NCBI RefSeq assembly: GCF_003056055.1 | Contig: NZ_PYFP01000001.1 | Coordinates: 992,001 to 1,056,000, forward strand | DNA: 64,000 bases | Direction: 5' to 3' | DNA from: Glaciimonas sp. PCH181 | Lineage (GTDB): Bacteria; Pseudomonadota; Gammaproteobacteria; Burkholderiales; Burkholderiaceae_D | Shown: one piece after another, positions 53,995 to 62,962 of the stretch | Layout: every line of letters starts with the position of its first letter | How positions within the stretch are numbered: position 1 is the stretch's first letter | Notes under the pieces: generated by a model | Database searches by the model: none | What the model saw: only the letters and a program-made list of their open reading frames with translations | Told to the model about the DNA's origin: nothing | Translations under genes and position numbers: made by a program

Positions 53995-55353
53995 GTGAGC
54001 ACATATGATTTTGATTTATTTACGATTGGTGCCGGTTCAGGCGGTGTTCGCGCCAGTCGGTTTGCCGCCCAATATGGCGCGCGGGTTGCGATTGCCGAGC
54101 AGCAATACCTGGGAGGCACTTGCGTCAACGTCGGATGCATACCAAAAAAATTGATGTCTTACGCAGCGCATTTTCCTGACGACTTTTCTGACGCGCGTGG
54201 CTTTGGCTGGACCTTGGGCGAGGCTGCTTTCGACTGGAAGACGCTGATCGCAAACAAAGACCGCGAAATTGAACGACTCAACGAAGTGTATCGAAAGTTA
54301 CTAAAAGATTCCGGTGTCAGAATTCTGGAAGGACATGCGCAGATACTGGATGCGCATACGGTCTCAATTGATGGCCGACTTTTCACAAGTAGGCATATTC
54401 TAATCGCGACTGGCGGCAAGCCGACGCTGCCGGAGTTGCCGGGCTGCGAGCACGGCCTTACCTCTGACGATTTTTTCCGCTTGAATGCATTGCCGAACCG
54501 GGCGCTCGTCTGCGGCGGCGGATATATCGCTGTGGAGTTGGCCTCGATCCTGAACGGACTGGGTTGCGAGGTAACATTGGCATATCGCGGCACACAGTTG
54601 CTGCGCACCATGGACGCCGATCTGGGCGTCTTCCTGGCGCAAGAAATGACAAAAAAAGGGATCGATATTCTGTTCGAAGCCGATTTGCACGCCATCAGCG
54701 AAGATGCTGGCGACCATAGTATTAAGCAGGTGACTTTTAAAAGCGCTAAAACGATCGAAACCGATTGCGTGCTTTTTGCCACGGGTCGCCACGCGAATAC
54801 GCGTGGGCTCGGATTGGAAAATACCGGGGTCCGCATGCACGCCAACGGGGCGGTGATGGTGGATGATAATTTTTGCAGCAACGTGGCATCGATACATGCG
54901 ATTGGCGATGTAGTCGATCGTATTGCGTTGACGCCAGTCGCGCTGGCAGAAGGCATGATAGTTGCCGCGCGCTTGTTCAATGGTGCAAAGGCGACCATGT
55001 CGTACGATAAGGTCCCGACCGCAGTGTTCAGTCACCCTAATGTTGCCACGGTTGGTCTGACCGAAGCAGCGGCACGCCAAGTGTATGGAAAGTTGCGCAT
55101 CTTTAAGACGCAGTTCAGGCCACTGAAGCATACCTTAAGCGGTAGTGGGGAACGCGTTTTCATGAAGTTGATTGTAGACGACCGTACCGACCGCGTGCTG
55201 GGCGTTCATATGGTCGGTGCCGAGGCTGGTGAAATCATTCAGGGTTTTGCCGTGGCACTGCAATGCAATGCAACCAAAGCGCAGTTCGACGCAACGATTG
55301 GGATTCACCCCACGATGGCGGAAGAGTTTGTGACCATGCGCACAGCGTTATGA
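53995..55353 (+). CDS. gor: Glutathione-disulfide reductase
   Basis: A 452-residue flavoprotein disulfide reductase. The redox-active disulfide is C43-VNVG-C48 in GGTCVNVGCIPKK, the FAD site is IGAGSGGVRASRFAA at the N-terminus, the second nucleotide site is VCGGGYIAVELASIL near 165-180, and the C-terminal catalytic His is in GIHPTMAEEF. This is the glutathione reductase pattern. The start is a GTG with AAAGGG upstream. It stands between the LysR genes, far from housekeeping genes, and next to GST genes, so it is probably the pathway's own supply of reduced glutathione. Confidence 0.94.
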   Translation: MSTYDFDLFTIGAGSGGVRASRFAAQYGARVAIAEQQYLGGTCVNVGCIPKKLMSYAAHFPDDFSDARGFGWTLGEAAFDWKTLIANKDREIERLNEVYRKLLKDSGVRILEGHAQILDAHTVSIDGRLFTSRHILIATGGKPTLPELPGCEHGLTSDDFFRLNALPNRALVCGGGYIAVELASILNGLGCEVTLAYRGTQLLRTMDADLGVFLAQEMTKKGIDILFEADLHAISEDAGDHSIKQVTFKSAKTIETDCVLFATGRHANTRGLGLENTGVRMHANGAVMVDDNFCSNVASIHAIGDVVDRIALTPVALAEGMIVAARLFNGAKATMSYDKVPTAVFSHPNVATVGLTEAAARQVYGKLRIFKTQFRPLKHTLSGSGERVFMKLIVDDRTDRVLGVHMVGAEAGEIIQGFAVALQCNATKAQFDATIGIHPTMAEEFVTMRTAL

Positions 55354-55518
55354 TTTTTCTTTGGACAGGCCGATAAAAACACATCGATTGCGCGCGCTAC
55401 CGTATCCCGTATTTCAGCTACGGACATGACGTGCCCTGCGCAGCTTGGATCAACTGGAAGTGCCTTAGACGAAGCCAGCAACGCGCTGATGCAGTCCGGA
55501 ATGATTATTGGAGGTAAC

Positions 55519-55965
55519 TTGGCAACCAAGATATTTGACAGAAAGGAACTTGATCCTTGCAATGCCCTGGACTATCTAGTGGGAAAGGTACGTGCTGCGA
55601 TTCTCGCTGCACTCGATCAAGAAATTCAGCCGCTGGATATCACCGCTGCGCAGTATGCCGTCATCGTTAATTTGGGTAACGCTCAACCGGGGTCGATAGC
55701 AACTCTTTGCAAGACGTTGTCTTATGATCCTGGCGCAATGACTCGCATGATTGACCGGCTGGAGCGAAAGTATCTCGTAAAACGACTGCAGTCGCTGGAT
55801 GATCGTCGGGAGAAGACTCTTGAGCTTACCGAAGCAGGTTTCGCTATTTATCTCAAAATATCCGAATGTAACGCGAACGTCCTGCGCCGACTCCTTGAGG
55901 GTTTTACGCAGGAGGAGATCAAGAAATTGAAGAGTCTGATGCATAAGTTGCTGGCGAACACCTAA
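55519..55965 (+). CDS. MarR-family regulator 2
   Basis: A 148-residue MarR regulator with winged helix (GSIATLCKTLSYDPGAMTRM, then IDRLERKYLVKRLQSLDDRR). I prefer the TTG at 55519, after GGAGG at a short distance, because the sequence becomes family-like from there. An ATG at 55426 would add 31 residues without features. It lies 165 bases after the glutathione reductase gene on the same strand. It may control that gene or the divergent and convergent neighbours; no palindromic operator is obvious. Confidence 0.85.
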   Translation: MATKIFDRKELDPCNALDYLVGKVRAAILAALDQEIQPLDITAAQYAVIVNLGNAQPGSIATLCKTLSYDPGAMTRMIDRLERKYLVKRLQSLDDRREKTLELTEAGFAIYLKISECNANVLRRLLEGFTQEEIKKLKSLMHKLLANT

Positions 55966-56072
55966 TTACTTATTTCAGGCCATGTGCAAAATCGGGATCA
56001 GATAAGAGTCGTCGGCAATCAGAATGCTTGGGTAAAAAGTTACGGCATTGGTTTTGGCATAAATCTACAGAT

Positions 56073-57038
56073 TTACGTTGCGCTAATGCTTTTTTTCCTT
56101 ATTTTGAATTTTTTTGTTATTTCAATTGCGGACATTTCAGCAGCTACCGTTACCATTAACGTCCGAATCCAATTCAATACCGGGTCGCTTTCTTGATATT
56201 TGTGCCACTGCAGTACTTCGACGAGCAGTGGGATCGATAGTGGGCATGGCAATACCCGGATCGGCCATTGTTTTGAGGCCAGCTGAGCGAGCCGGGTTTG
56301 CAATGTTCCCAAGCGATTGGTACCAGTCAGAAACATTGGCACCTGGGAAAATGTCGACACCCAGGCCTCGGTTCTTCGTGAGGCACCATATTCTTCAAAA
56401 ACTTTAGCATCCACGGCCTTCAGTCTGCCAGCGCCCCACTGGGTGTCGACATGACCGAATGAAAGGTATTGCTCCAATGAGAGCGTATCACCGATCTCAT
56501 GATTGCCGGTCCATGTCACACAGGAAAACGTATCTTGAAACAACTCTTCTGCTGGATGATTTTTTGTAGAATGTGTATCACTGACGATGAGAAGATCCAC
56601 GTCGCCGCTATCTAGCTCCTCCGAGAAACGTGGCGAAAAAGCACGAAAATCAATCGCGATGCCGGGTGCTTCAATAAATGCGCGTTCAACGACCATAGGC
56701 ATAAATATCGCAGCAACGTAATCCGATCCCGTTATCTTAATCGTGCGTTTCACCTTGGACAGATCAACGTCGACGGCGGAGGTAGATGTAATGGCTTGCA
56801 ATTGCAGTAAGACGTCGCGCAGCGGGCGCTCCAGCGATAGAGCGAGCGGGGTAGGAATCATTGCTTTACCCACTTGGAATAGCAGATCGTCTTTGAAGTA
56901 TTCGCGTAAGCGGGTTAACGCACAACTCATGGCTGGGCGACTTAAATAAAGCCGGTCTGCCGCTCTACTGACGCTTCGTTCTGTGATCAGCGCGTCTAGA
57001 CAGACGAGATTATTTAAATCCAGTTTATTGAATCGCAT
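56073..57038 (-). CDS. LysR-family regulator 2 (NodD-like)
   Basis: A 321-residue LysR regulator with winged helix NKLDLNNLVCLDALITERSV then SRAADRLYLSRPAMSCALTR, closely similar to LysR 1 throughout (for example DTFSCVTWTGNHEIGDTLSL against DTFSCVTWIGNTSVGDELTI). The start is the ATG at 57038. It faces the GST gene at 57151 across the block at 57052-57116, so it probably regulates that gene and itself. Two intact paralogues with matching operators suggest duplication inside the catabolic region. Confidence 0.92.
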   Translation of the reverse strand: MRFNKLDLNNLVCLDALITERSVSRAADRLYLSRPAMSCALTRLREYFKDDLLFQVGKAMIPTPLALSLERPLRDVLLQLQAITSTSAVDVDLSKVKRTIKITGSDYVAAIFMPMVVERAFIEAPGIAIDFRAFSPRFSEELDSGDVDLLIVSDTHSTKNHPAEELFQDTFSCVTWTGNHEIGDTLSLEQYLSFGHVDTQWGAGRLKAVDAKVFEEYGASRRTEAWVSTFSQVPMFLTGTNRLGTLQTRLAQLASKQWPIRVLPCPLSIPLLVEVLQWHKYQESDPVLNWIRTLMVTVAAEMSAIEITKKFKIRKKSISAT

Positions 57039-57051
57039 AATTTTCTTTGTG

Positions 57052-57116
57052 TTTATAAAATAAAGCATCTTAATTTAAATCATAAACTTCCCAAACACAT
57101 GGGTCAAGATTAAAAT
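57052..57116. promoter_or_regulatory. LysR 2/GST operator block (copy B)
   Basis: Divergent promoter region of 112 bases between LysR 2 and GST. Its core TTTAAATCATAAACTT (57074-57089) matches copy A (25070-25085) and, in the first half, copies C and D. Confidence 0.65.
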
Positions 57117-57150
57117 CCTCTTACAATTAGAAGATTAGTGGAGACCACCA

Positions 57151-57864
57151 GTGATTACGCTCTATGGATTTGTTCCCAGTTTTGGTTTGCCTGACCCAGG
57201 TCCGTTCGTGCTCAAAACCGAAGTGCAGTTGAAAATGTTGAACTTAGATTACCGGCGCGAATTGAACGGTCTCCTAAATGCCCCAAAAGGCAGACTTCCC
57301 TACATCAATGACGATGGCACCATCGTTGCCGACTCGACATTTATTCGCTCATATCTGGAAAAAACATATTCCGTTGATCTGGATGAGGGTTTTGATGAAA
57401 ATCAACGGTCCTTTGCCTGGACAGTGGAGCGGCTGGTAGAAGACCACATCTACTGGACCATGGTGTACTCAAGATGGGCCATTGATGAGAATTTTGCAAA
57501 GGGGCCGTCTCACTTTTATGACGGGCTTCCAGAGAAAGTACAGCAGATTACTCGGGACAGATCTCGCCGCAACGTCCTCTCTTATTTGCATGGCCAAGGT
57601 ATCGGACGGCATTCAATCGATGAGATCGGTGATATGGCGGCACGTTCCTTTACATCGCTATCGCGTTTATTGGGGGATAAACCTTTCCTGCTTGGTAATA
57701 GGCCTTGTGGAGCAGATGCGAGTGTATTTGCGCAGATCGCTAGCGCGCTGACGCCATGGTTTGAATCGCCAGTCCGGGATGCCGCCCAAGCCCATCAGAA
57801 TCTTGTCGAATATAGCGACCGAATGATGGTTCGATACTACCCGGATTTCGTACGAGAGAGTTAG
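57151..57864 (+). CDS. Glutathione S-transferase, second
   Basis: A 237-residue GST of the metaxin/Tom37-like branch. The thioredoxin-like half holds NAPKGRLPYINDDGTIVADS (glutathione contacts), and the helical half holds NRPCGADASVFAQIASAL. The start is a GTG with GGAG eight bases before. It is transcribed away from LysR 2 across a LysR-type operator, so induction by that regulator is likely. It would conjugate or reductively process a pathway intermediate. An IS66 remnant begins 32 bases after its stop. Confidence 0.88.
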   Translation: MITLYGFVPSFGLPDPGPFVLKTEVQLKMLNLDYRRELNGLLNAPKGRLPYINDDGTIVADSTFIRSYLEKTYSVDLDEGFDENQRSFAWTVERLVEDHIYWTMVYSRWAIDENFAKGPSHFYDGLPEKVQQITRDRSRRNVLSYLHGQGIGRHSIDEIGDMAARSFTSLSRLLGDKPFLLGNRPCGADASVFAQIASALTPWFESPVRDAAQAHQNLVEYSDRMMVRYYPDFVRES

Positions 57865-57896
57865 CGCGGCTCATCGCATTCTATTCGGCGATCAAC

Positions 57897-58045
57897 GTAA
57901 GCGATCAATCAACTACGTCCTTTGTGGCCAAAATGATTTATGCAGCAACCTGACCCGTTGGCTGTAAATTCCACGGCAGCAGCGCGTCGTAGTCGCCATA
58001 GTATTGGCGTAAGGGAGTGCCGTGAACAGCTCTGTGAAATACTAA
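57897..58045 (-). mobile_element. IS66 remnant (right end and tnpC tail)
   Basis: From 57897 the sequence GTAAGCGATCAATC matches the right end of the complete IS66 at 60705 read backwards. The minus strand then reads the last residues of its TnpC (DYDALLPWNLQPTGQ and stop), with a frameshift before them. It is an older, inverted copy of the same type, cut by the IS3 element. Confidence 0.75.
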
Positions 58046-58208
58046 AGTAATCCCCCAGCAAAAGACAGCCGCGTATAAAAGTAGAATTTTCTTAAATGCA
58101 ATTTTGAGGATCTTTTACATGAAGACATCGTAAGCGATCATTTGAGCACGTCTGGTAAAGACTCCCTGTATTAGAGATGATGGTGTCCACCTATATAAGG
58201 GGACACCT

Positions 58209-58631
58209 ATGGAAGAGAATCCGTCAGTATTGTCATGCGCTCTGGTCATCAAGCGCCTGCGGGATGGTCGTTGTCAATACGACCGTCGCGCCAAACGCGA
58301 ATTGGTGGAAGCCAGTTTGCAACCGGGTATATCGGTCGCCAAACTGGCGTACCAGCATGCCCTGAATGCCAATTTATTGCGCAAGTGGATTGTGCAATAC
58401 CACCGCCAGGCAGATATGGATCGGCTGAAGGTTACGCCTGTGCCTGCACTGAGTTCTGCTTTTATTCCGTTGGTGGCGGTTAATCCAGTAACGCCGGCAC
58501 GGATGCCGACGCTACGTGCCAGATTATCCAATGGGATTGAGATCGATGCCCATTGCGCGACCGGCGATGAGGTATTGTCGCTCCTTGAAATGCTTTGCCA
58601 GTTGCCATGTTCCGCCTCGCTCCGAACCTGA
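58209..58631 (+). CDS. tnpA: IS66 accessory protein TnpA
   Basis: A 140-residue IS66 first-frame protein with a helix-turn-helix (RAKRELVEASLQPGISVAKL, then AYQHALNANLLRKWI). The start codon follows a small inverted repeat (58182-58207). It overlaps tnpB by 25 bases. It is required with TnpB for transposition, though its activity is not well defined. Confidence 0.85.
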   Translation: MEENPSVLSCALVIKRLRDGRCQYDRRAKRELVEASLQPGISVAKLAYQHALNANLLRKWIVQYHRQADMDRLKVTPVPALSSAFIPLVAVNPVTPARMPTLRARLSNGIEIDAHCATGDEVLSLLEMLCQLPCSASLRT

Positions 58632-58957
58632 AGGTACATTTGCACCGGGATGCGGTCGATGGTCGCAAGAGCATTAACGGTCTTGCTGCCATCGTCGAGC
58701 AGGCGCTGGGGTTGGATCCGTTTGCACCGGCCGTGTATGTCTTCTGTAACCGGCGGCGCGACCGCATCAAATTGCTACTGTGGGATCGCACCGGTTTCTG
58801 GTTAATGTTCAAGCGACTGGAGGCGGACCGCTTCGCCTGGCCGCGTGAAGCCGCGGTCCTGGAACTGAGCGTCGAACAATTACACTGGCTGCTCGATGGC
58901 ATTGACCTCAGCGCCATGCACAAACATCCGCCGCGCAGCTATGCGCGGGCGAGTTGA
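58607..58957 (+). CDS. tnpB: IS66 accessory protein TnpB
   Basis: A 116-residue IS66 Orf2 protein (PF05717) with the usual start FRLAPNLKVHLHRDAVDGRK and the stretches LFVFCNRRRDRIK-like (VYVFCNRRRDRIKLLLWDRT) and FWLMFKRLE. Full length. The ATG at 58607 lies inside the end of tnpA. Confidence 0.93.
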   Translation: MFRLAPNLKVHLHRDAVDGRKSINGLAAIVEQALGLDPFAPAVYVFCNRRRDRIKLLLWDRTGFWLMFKRLEADRFAWPREAAVLELSVEQLHWLLDGIDLSAMHKHPPRSYARAS

Positions 58958-59054
58958 GGCAAAGCACTGCCATTTCAGCCGGTTGTTGTCGGTAGACGAC
59001 AGGAAATGGCATTATTTTGAAATGACGTAAACCTATCGGACATAACATTCCGGT

Positions 59055-60662
59055 ATGTTCTCTGTCATGGCACTTACTCAGCTTCATTCCTCCCTTAGCG
59101 CTGATGAAATTCAGACGCTCATCGACCAACGCGATGCGGCATTGGCCGAACGCGATGCGGTGCGGGGCGAACTGCGGGTGACGCAAGTCGAACGTGATCT
59201 GCTCAAAGAACAGCTCAAAGCCTTTCAGCGCCGTTTATTCGGCGCCAAGAGCGAAGCGCGCAGCGCCGATCAGCGCGACCTGTTTCTCAATGAGGCAGAG
59301 GCGCTGGCCGCAAGCGCTGCCTTGCCATCGCAAGAAAGCGAAATTGAAGTTACCGTTCCCGCTCATCAACGCAAGAAACCGGGCCGCAAGCCGCTAGACC
59401 CGGCATTGCCACGCGAAGTCATTCGCACCACGTTGCCAGAATCAGCACGTATCTGTGCGCATGATGGCGCAATACTGGTGGAAATCGGCGTAGAAGTCAG
59501 TGAGCAACTCGATATTATTGCGCAGCAAGTGCGCGTGATCCGGCATGAGCGGGTGAAATATGCCTGCCCTTGCTGTGATCAAAGCATCAAAGTCACGCCG
59601 GCCCGCTTGCGCATCATTCCAAAGGGATTGTTCACCGAAGCTGCGCTGGCTTGGTTCATTACCGCCAAGTTCATCGACGGACTGCCGCTGTACCGGATTG
59701 CGGCGTTAATCAAACGCTTTGGCGGCGATATCTCGCGCAATACCCTCGCTGCCAGTGTGGTGCGCATCGGTATTGCGGTGCAACCGCTGATTAATTTACT
59801 GCGCGATCATTTGCTCGACAGCGAGGTCGTGTTTGGCGATGAAACGGTGGTCCAGGTGCTCAAGGAGCCCGGGCGCGCAGCACAAACCAAGATTTATATG
59901 TGGATTCAACTGAACGGCGGCACCGGTCCGCCGGTACGGCTGTTCGGCTATGCGCCGGGACGCAGTACCCAACATGGGGCCGATCTATGGGCCGGCGTGC
60001 GCGCGGGCGCTGCGTTAATGACCGACGGTTATGCGCCGTATAACGCGATATCGGCCGTCAATGGACTCGTCCACCTGGCTTGCTGGGCCCATGTCAGACG
60101 CTATTTCATTGAAGCCGAAGCGGTGCTGTCCAAGGAAGCGCGCAGTGCGCAGCAGCCGGCCACGCAATTCATTACCCTGATCGGTAAACTGTACGCGGCA
60201 GAATCACGAGCCAAGGCATCGACGCCACAGCAACGACAGCGGTTGCGCATGAAATACAGCACAGCGGTATTGGCAGCGATCAAAGCCTTGCTTGACCATC
60301 ATCTGGGAACAACCGCACCGAGCGGATTGCTGGGCAAGGCATTGCAGTATGTGGCAGGGCAATGGCCGAAATTGACGCGGTATGTCGAGAACGGCACTTG
60401 GCCCATTGATAATAACGTGGCCGAGAACGCAATTCGACCGTTCGTGATCGGTCGCAAGAACTGGTTATTCGCCGATACCGTCGGTGGCGCAAAAGCCAGT
60501 GCCAATCTGTATTCGTTAATTGAGACGTGCAAGGCGGGGAATTTTGACGCTTACCAGTACCTCACCGAGCTGTTCAGGGCACTGCCTTATGCCAATACCG
60601 CCGATGACTACGAGGCGCTGCTGCCGTGGAATTTACAGCTAACCGGCCAGGCCCCGGCATAA
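59055..60662 (+). CDS. tnpC: IS66 transposase TnpC
   Basis: A 535-residue IS66 transposase. It has an N-terminal coiled coil (LIDQRDAALAERDAVRGELR), zinc-ribbon-like Cys residues (YACPCCD), and a DDE domain: Asp in VFGDETVVQVL (about 263), Asp in LMTDGYAPYNAI (about 323) and Glu in NNVAENAIRPFVIGRKNWLF (about 460). Full length and unbroken, so the element is probably active. The last 20 residues match the remnant at 57938-58000. Confidence 0.95.
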   Translation: MFSVMALTQLHSSLSADEIQTLIDQRDAALAERDAVRGELRVTQVERDLLKEQLKAFQRRLFGAKSEARSADQRDLFLNEAEALAASAALPSQESEIEVTVPAHQRKKPGRKPLDPALPREVIRTTLPESARICAHDGAILVEIGVEVSEQLDIIAQQVRVIRHERVKYACPCCDQSIKVTPARLRIIPKGLFTEAALAWFITAKFIDGLPLYRIAALIKRFGGDISRNTLAASVVRIGIAVQPLINLLRDHLLDSEVVFGDETVVQVLKEPGRAAQTKIYMWIQLNGGTGPPVRLFGYAPGRSTQHGADLWAGVRAGAALMTDGYAPYNAISAVNGLVHLACWAHVRRYFIEAEAVLSKEARSAQQPATQFITLIGKLYAAESRAKASTPQQRQRLRMKYSTAVLAAIKALLDHHLGTTAPSGLLGKALQYVAGQWPKLTRYVENGTWPIDNNVAENAIRPFVIGRKNWLFADTVGGAKASANLYSLIETCKAGNFDAYQYLTELFRALPYANTADDYEALLPWNLQLTGQAPA

Positions 60663-61664
60663 ATCAAATTACGTCGCAAGGGACGTGGTGGATTGATCGC
60701 TTACAAGACATCACGCTTTACTGATAGCCAGATCCTGCAGATTCTGAAACAGGCCGAAGCTGGCACTCCTGCACCGGAACTGTGTCGCGAGCACGGCATC
60801 AGCAGTGCCACCTTCTACAAATGGCGCTCGAAATTCGGTGGCATGGACGCGTCCCTGATGACGCGGATGAAGGAACTGGAAGACGAGAACCGGCGGTTAA
60901 AAAAGATGTATGCGGAAGAACGGCTTAAGGCCGATATTGTCACTGAGGCCTTAACAAAAAAGTGGTAGCGCCCTCCAAGCGAAGAGAGATGGCGCATTGG
61001 TCCGTTGCAAACAGATTGGTCACGATTCGCGTGGCAAGTCAGGCCTTTGGCATCAGCGAGACCTGTTACCATTATTGCGCTAAGTTATCCTCTGAGAACA
61101 TGGTCATTGCCGACTGACTGGTGTGTTTGACGAGCAGTCAGCGCAATTGGGGTTTCGGTTTGTGCTTTCTCTATTTACGCAACGTCAAAGGCTTTAAATG
61201 GAACCACAAGAGGGTTTATCGGATTTACCGGGCACTTGAACTGAACCTGCGCATCAAGCCGAGCCAGCGGATCGTGCGCGACGTGCCGCTCACATTGGCG
61301 GTACCCACCAATATTAATGAGATATGGTCAATGGACTTCATGCATGACCAGCTCGCTGAAGGACGCAGCATTCGGTTGTTCAATGTGATTGGCGACTTCA
61401 GCTGTGAAGGGCTGTGCATTGAAGTCGATTTCTCGTTGCCTTCGGAACGGGTGATTCGGCGCTTGATCAAGTTATCGAGTGGCGCGGCAAGCCTAGGGCA
61501 ACCCGTTGCGATAACGGGCCGGAATATATCAGTGCCGCCACAGCGGCGTGGGCCGCTAAACGAGGCATCAAAATCGATTTCATCCAGCTTGGAAATCCGC
61601 AACAAAATGCGTATGTCGAGCGCTACAACCGGACCGTGCGCTAGGACCGGCTAGCCCATTATAT

Positions 61665-61867
61665 ATCCAAACTTAATTTAATGGTCACGATCCGTATCTT
61701 TATCTCAAAGATGTGTTCGTGCGTTTACCTACCCAAAAAAACCAGCGAATTATCCTCACTACTACCGCACCGCTGGACCCCTCATCAGAAACGGGCCTCA
61801 TAGCGCACATTGCCAGAGGAGGTATCTGTCACGATGACTTCGCTGGCCGCTTACAATTGATCGCTTA
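61665..61867 (+). mobile_element. Second IS66 remnant (different subtype)
   Basis: The plus strand reads NGHDPYLYLKDVFVRLPTQK near 61690-61750, the C-terminal signature of IS66 transposases of another subgroup than the complete element. TTGATCGCTTAC at 61856-61867 matches an IS66 right end. Only the tail remains. Confidence 0.65.
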
Positions 61868-62143
61868 CTCCTTAGTCATTTAACTCTTAGATCGACAAGA
61901 TAACAAGCCGCTATGAAATTGGATAGGATTTCCTTTGTTTTACCGCATTGCAAATGAGCCTGTTATACAACTCCTCGTCACTGCACGACCGATTAAGGAA
62001 TAGAGACTAACTTGTCCTTACTGAAGACGACCAAGCACACCGGCAAAGCTGAAGACTGGCAATAGCAATGCGTTTTAGTTGTATATACGAGAAATTTCTC
62101 TCAGAATATCCCGAGCACCCTATCCACGCAAAAAAGGATTTGT
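61868..62143. other. Intergenic stretch before the cyclase-like gene
   Basis: No gene is seen. It should contain the promoter for the gene at 62144. Confidence 0.35.
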
Positions 62144-62830
62144 ATGAAAATTCCATCGACGACCAACGGATACGAACAGCGCTTTTGCGCCTTTATTGAT
62201 TTCTTGGGCTTTTCTGCTGCAATAGCGAATGGTACATGGACGCCCGATGAAATCGTGTCGGCCATGAAGAAGGCTGCCAAGGTGTCTGGTGGTGAAGAGG
62301 ATCTGATACGCGTAACGCAATTCTCTGACTCCTTGATTTTGTCGGCACCGGCTACCGATCCATGGGCGCTTTACTCCATCGTATCTACTGCTTTCTTTCT
62401 CACTATCGAGTTGGCCGCTCACGGGATCTTGCTTCGGGGTGGAATCACGAAAGGCGAACTCTATCATCAAGGCACCTTGGCATTCGGCCCCGCCTTTATT
62501 CGCGCCTATCGTCTTGAGCAAGCGGCAAATACACCGCGAATTATCGTGGATGCGAATATTTTGGAGCATGGGCCTTGGCCAGATACGATGGACGAGACAG
62601 AGATTGATCACCTATTGAATATCAGCATACCGCAAGACACAGATGGATGGCGGTATGTAGATTATCTTTCGAAGAAACATGTCGGCGAGTTCGATGACGG
62701 AAATTATGGCCTTGAACGGCACTATTCAACGCTTGAGAGTTTGGTCCAGAAGTACAAAAACTTTAACGATCCAAGCATACGCACAAAGTACGGCTGGCTC
62801 GCTGCCAAGCTCAAACAGGTCGGCAGATAA
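62144..62830 (+). CDS. Stand-alone class III nucleotidyl-cyclase-like protein
   Basis: A 228-residue protein with the layout of class III adenylate/guanylate cyclase domains. Asp19 in FIDFLGFSAAI and Asp62 in QFSDSLILS are placed like the two metal-binding Asp. RGGITKGELYHQG, FGPAFIRAYRLEQAA and PRIIVDANIL follow in the usual order. AAGGA precedes the ATG. No sensor domain or membrane segment is present. Related small cyclase-like proteins occur in phage defence (Pycsar cyclases) and also alone on islands. No effector gene is next to it, so a Pycsar call is not supported. Confidence 0.75.
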   Translation: MKIPSTTNGYEQRFCAFIDFLGFSAAIANGTWTPDEIVSAMKKAAKVSGGEEDLIRVTQFSDSLILSAPATDPWALYSIVSTAFFLTIELAAHGILLRGGITKGELYHQGTLAFGPAFIRAYRLEQAANTPRIIVDANILEHGPWPDTMDETEIDHLLNISIPQDTDGWRYVDYLSKKHVGEFDDGNYGLERHYSTLESLVQKYKNFNDPSIRTKYGWLAAKLKQVGR

Positions 62831-62962
62831 GCCATGGGCTCATCAGATCAAATCACGCGCGATCAAGGGAAATACCTCCGTCAGAAATTTGAGGCTGTAC
62901 CAGCACTGACGTAGGAGGCTGGTGATCGTGCTGACCTTTTACGCACTCGTTTAATTTTGTAG

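Larger units (their letters stand above)
58130..60705 (+). mobile_element. Complete IS66-family element
   Basis: A 2,576-bp element. Both ends start GTAAGCGATCA (58130 onward, and the complement of 60695-60705). It is flanked by a perfect 8-bp duplication AAGACATC at 58122-58129 and 60706-60713, as IS66 makes. It carries tnpA, tnpB and tnpC intact and is inserted just after the start codon of the IS3 orfA. A GGTGTCC/GGACACC inverted repeat precedes tnpA. Confidence 0.95.
58046..61645 (+). pseudogene. IS3-family element split by IS66 and decayed
   Basis: OrfA begins ATG at 58119 with GAGGA eight bases before and is interrupted after 11 bases. It resumes at 60714 as TSRFTDSQILQILKQAEAGT and runs to TAG at 60966. 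OrfB follows with several frameshifts and stops: VANRLVTIRVASQAFGISET, then SQRIVRDVPLTLAVPTNINE and IWSMDFMHDQL, then DNGPEYISAATAAWAAKRGI and NAYVERYNRTVR before a TAG at 61642. The DDE residues are scattered across frames, so it is dead. Outer ends were not identified with certainty. Confidence 0.8.

Noticed and set aside
54159..55131. Minus-strand frames of up to 279 codons opposite glutathione reductase
   Set aside because: Long only because of the high GC third-position pattern of the real gene; Ser/Pro/Arg-rich, no features.
62144..62830. A Pycsar defence system
   Set aside because: The cyclase-like gene is present but no TIR or membrane effector lies within several kilobases, so the system call is not supported.
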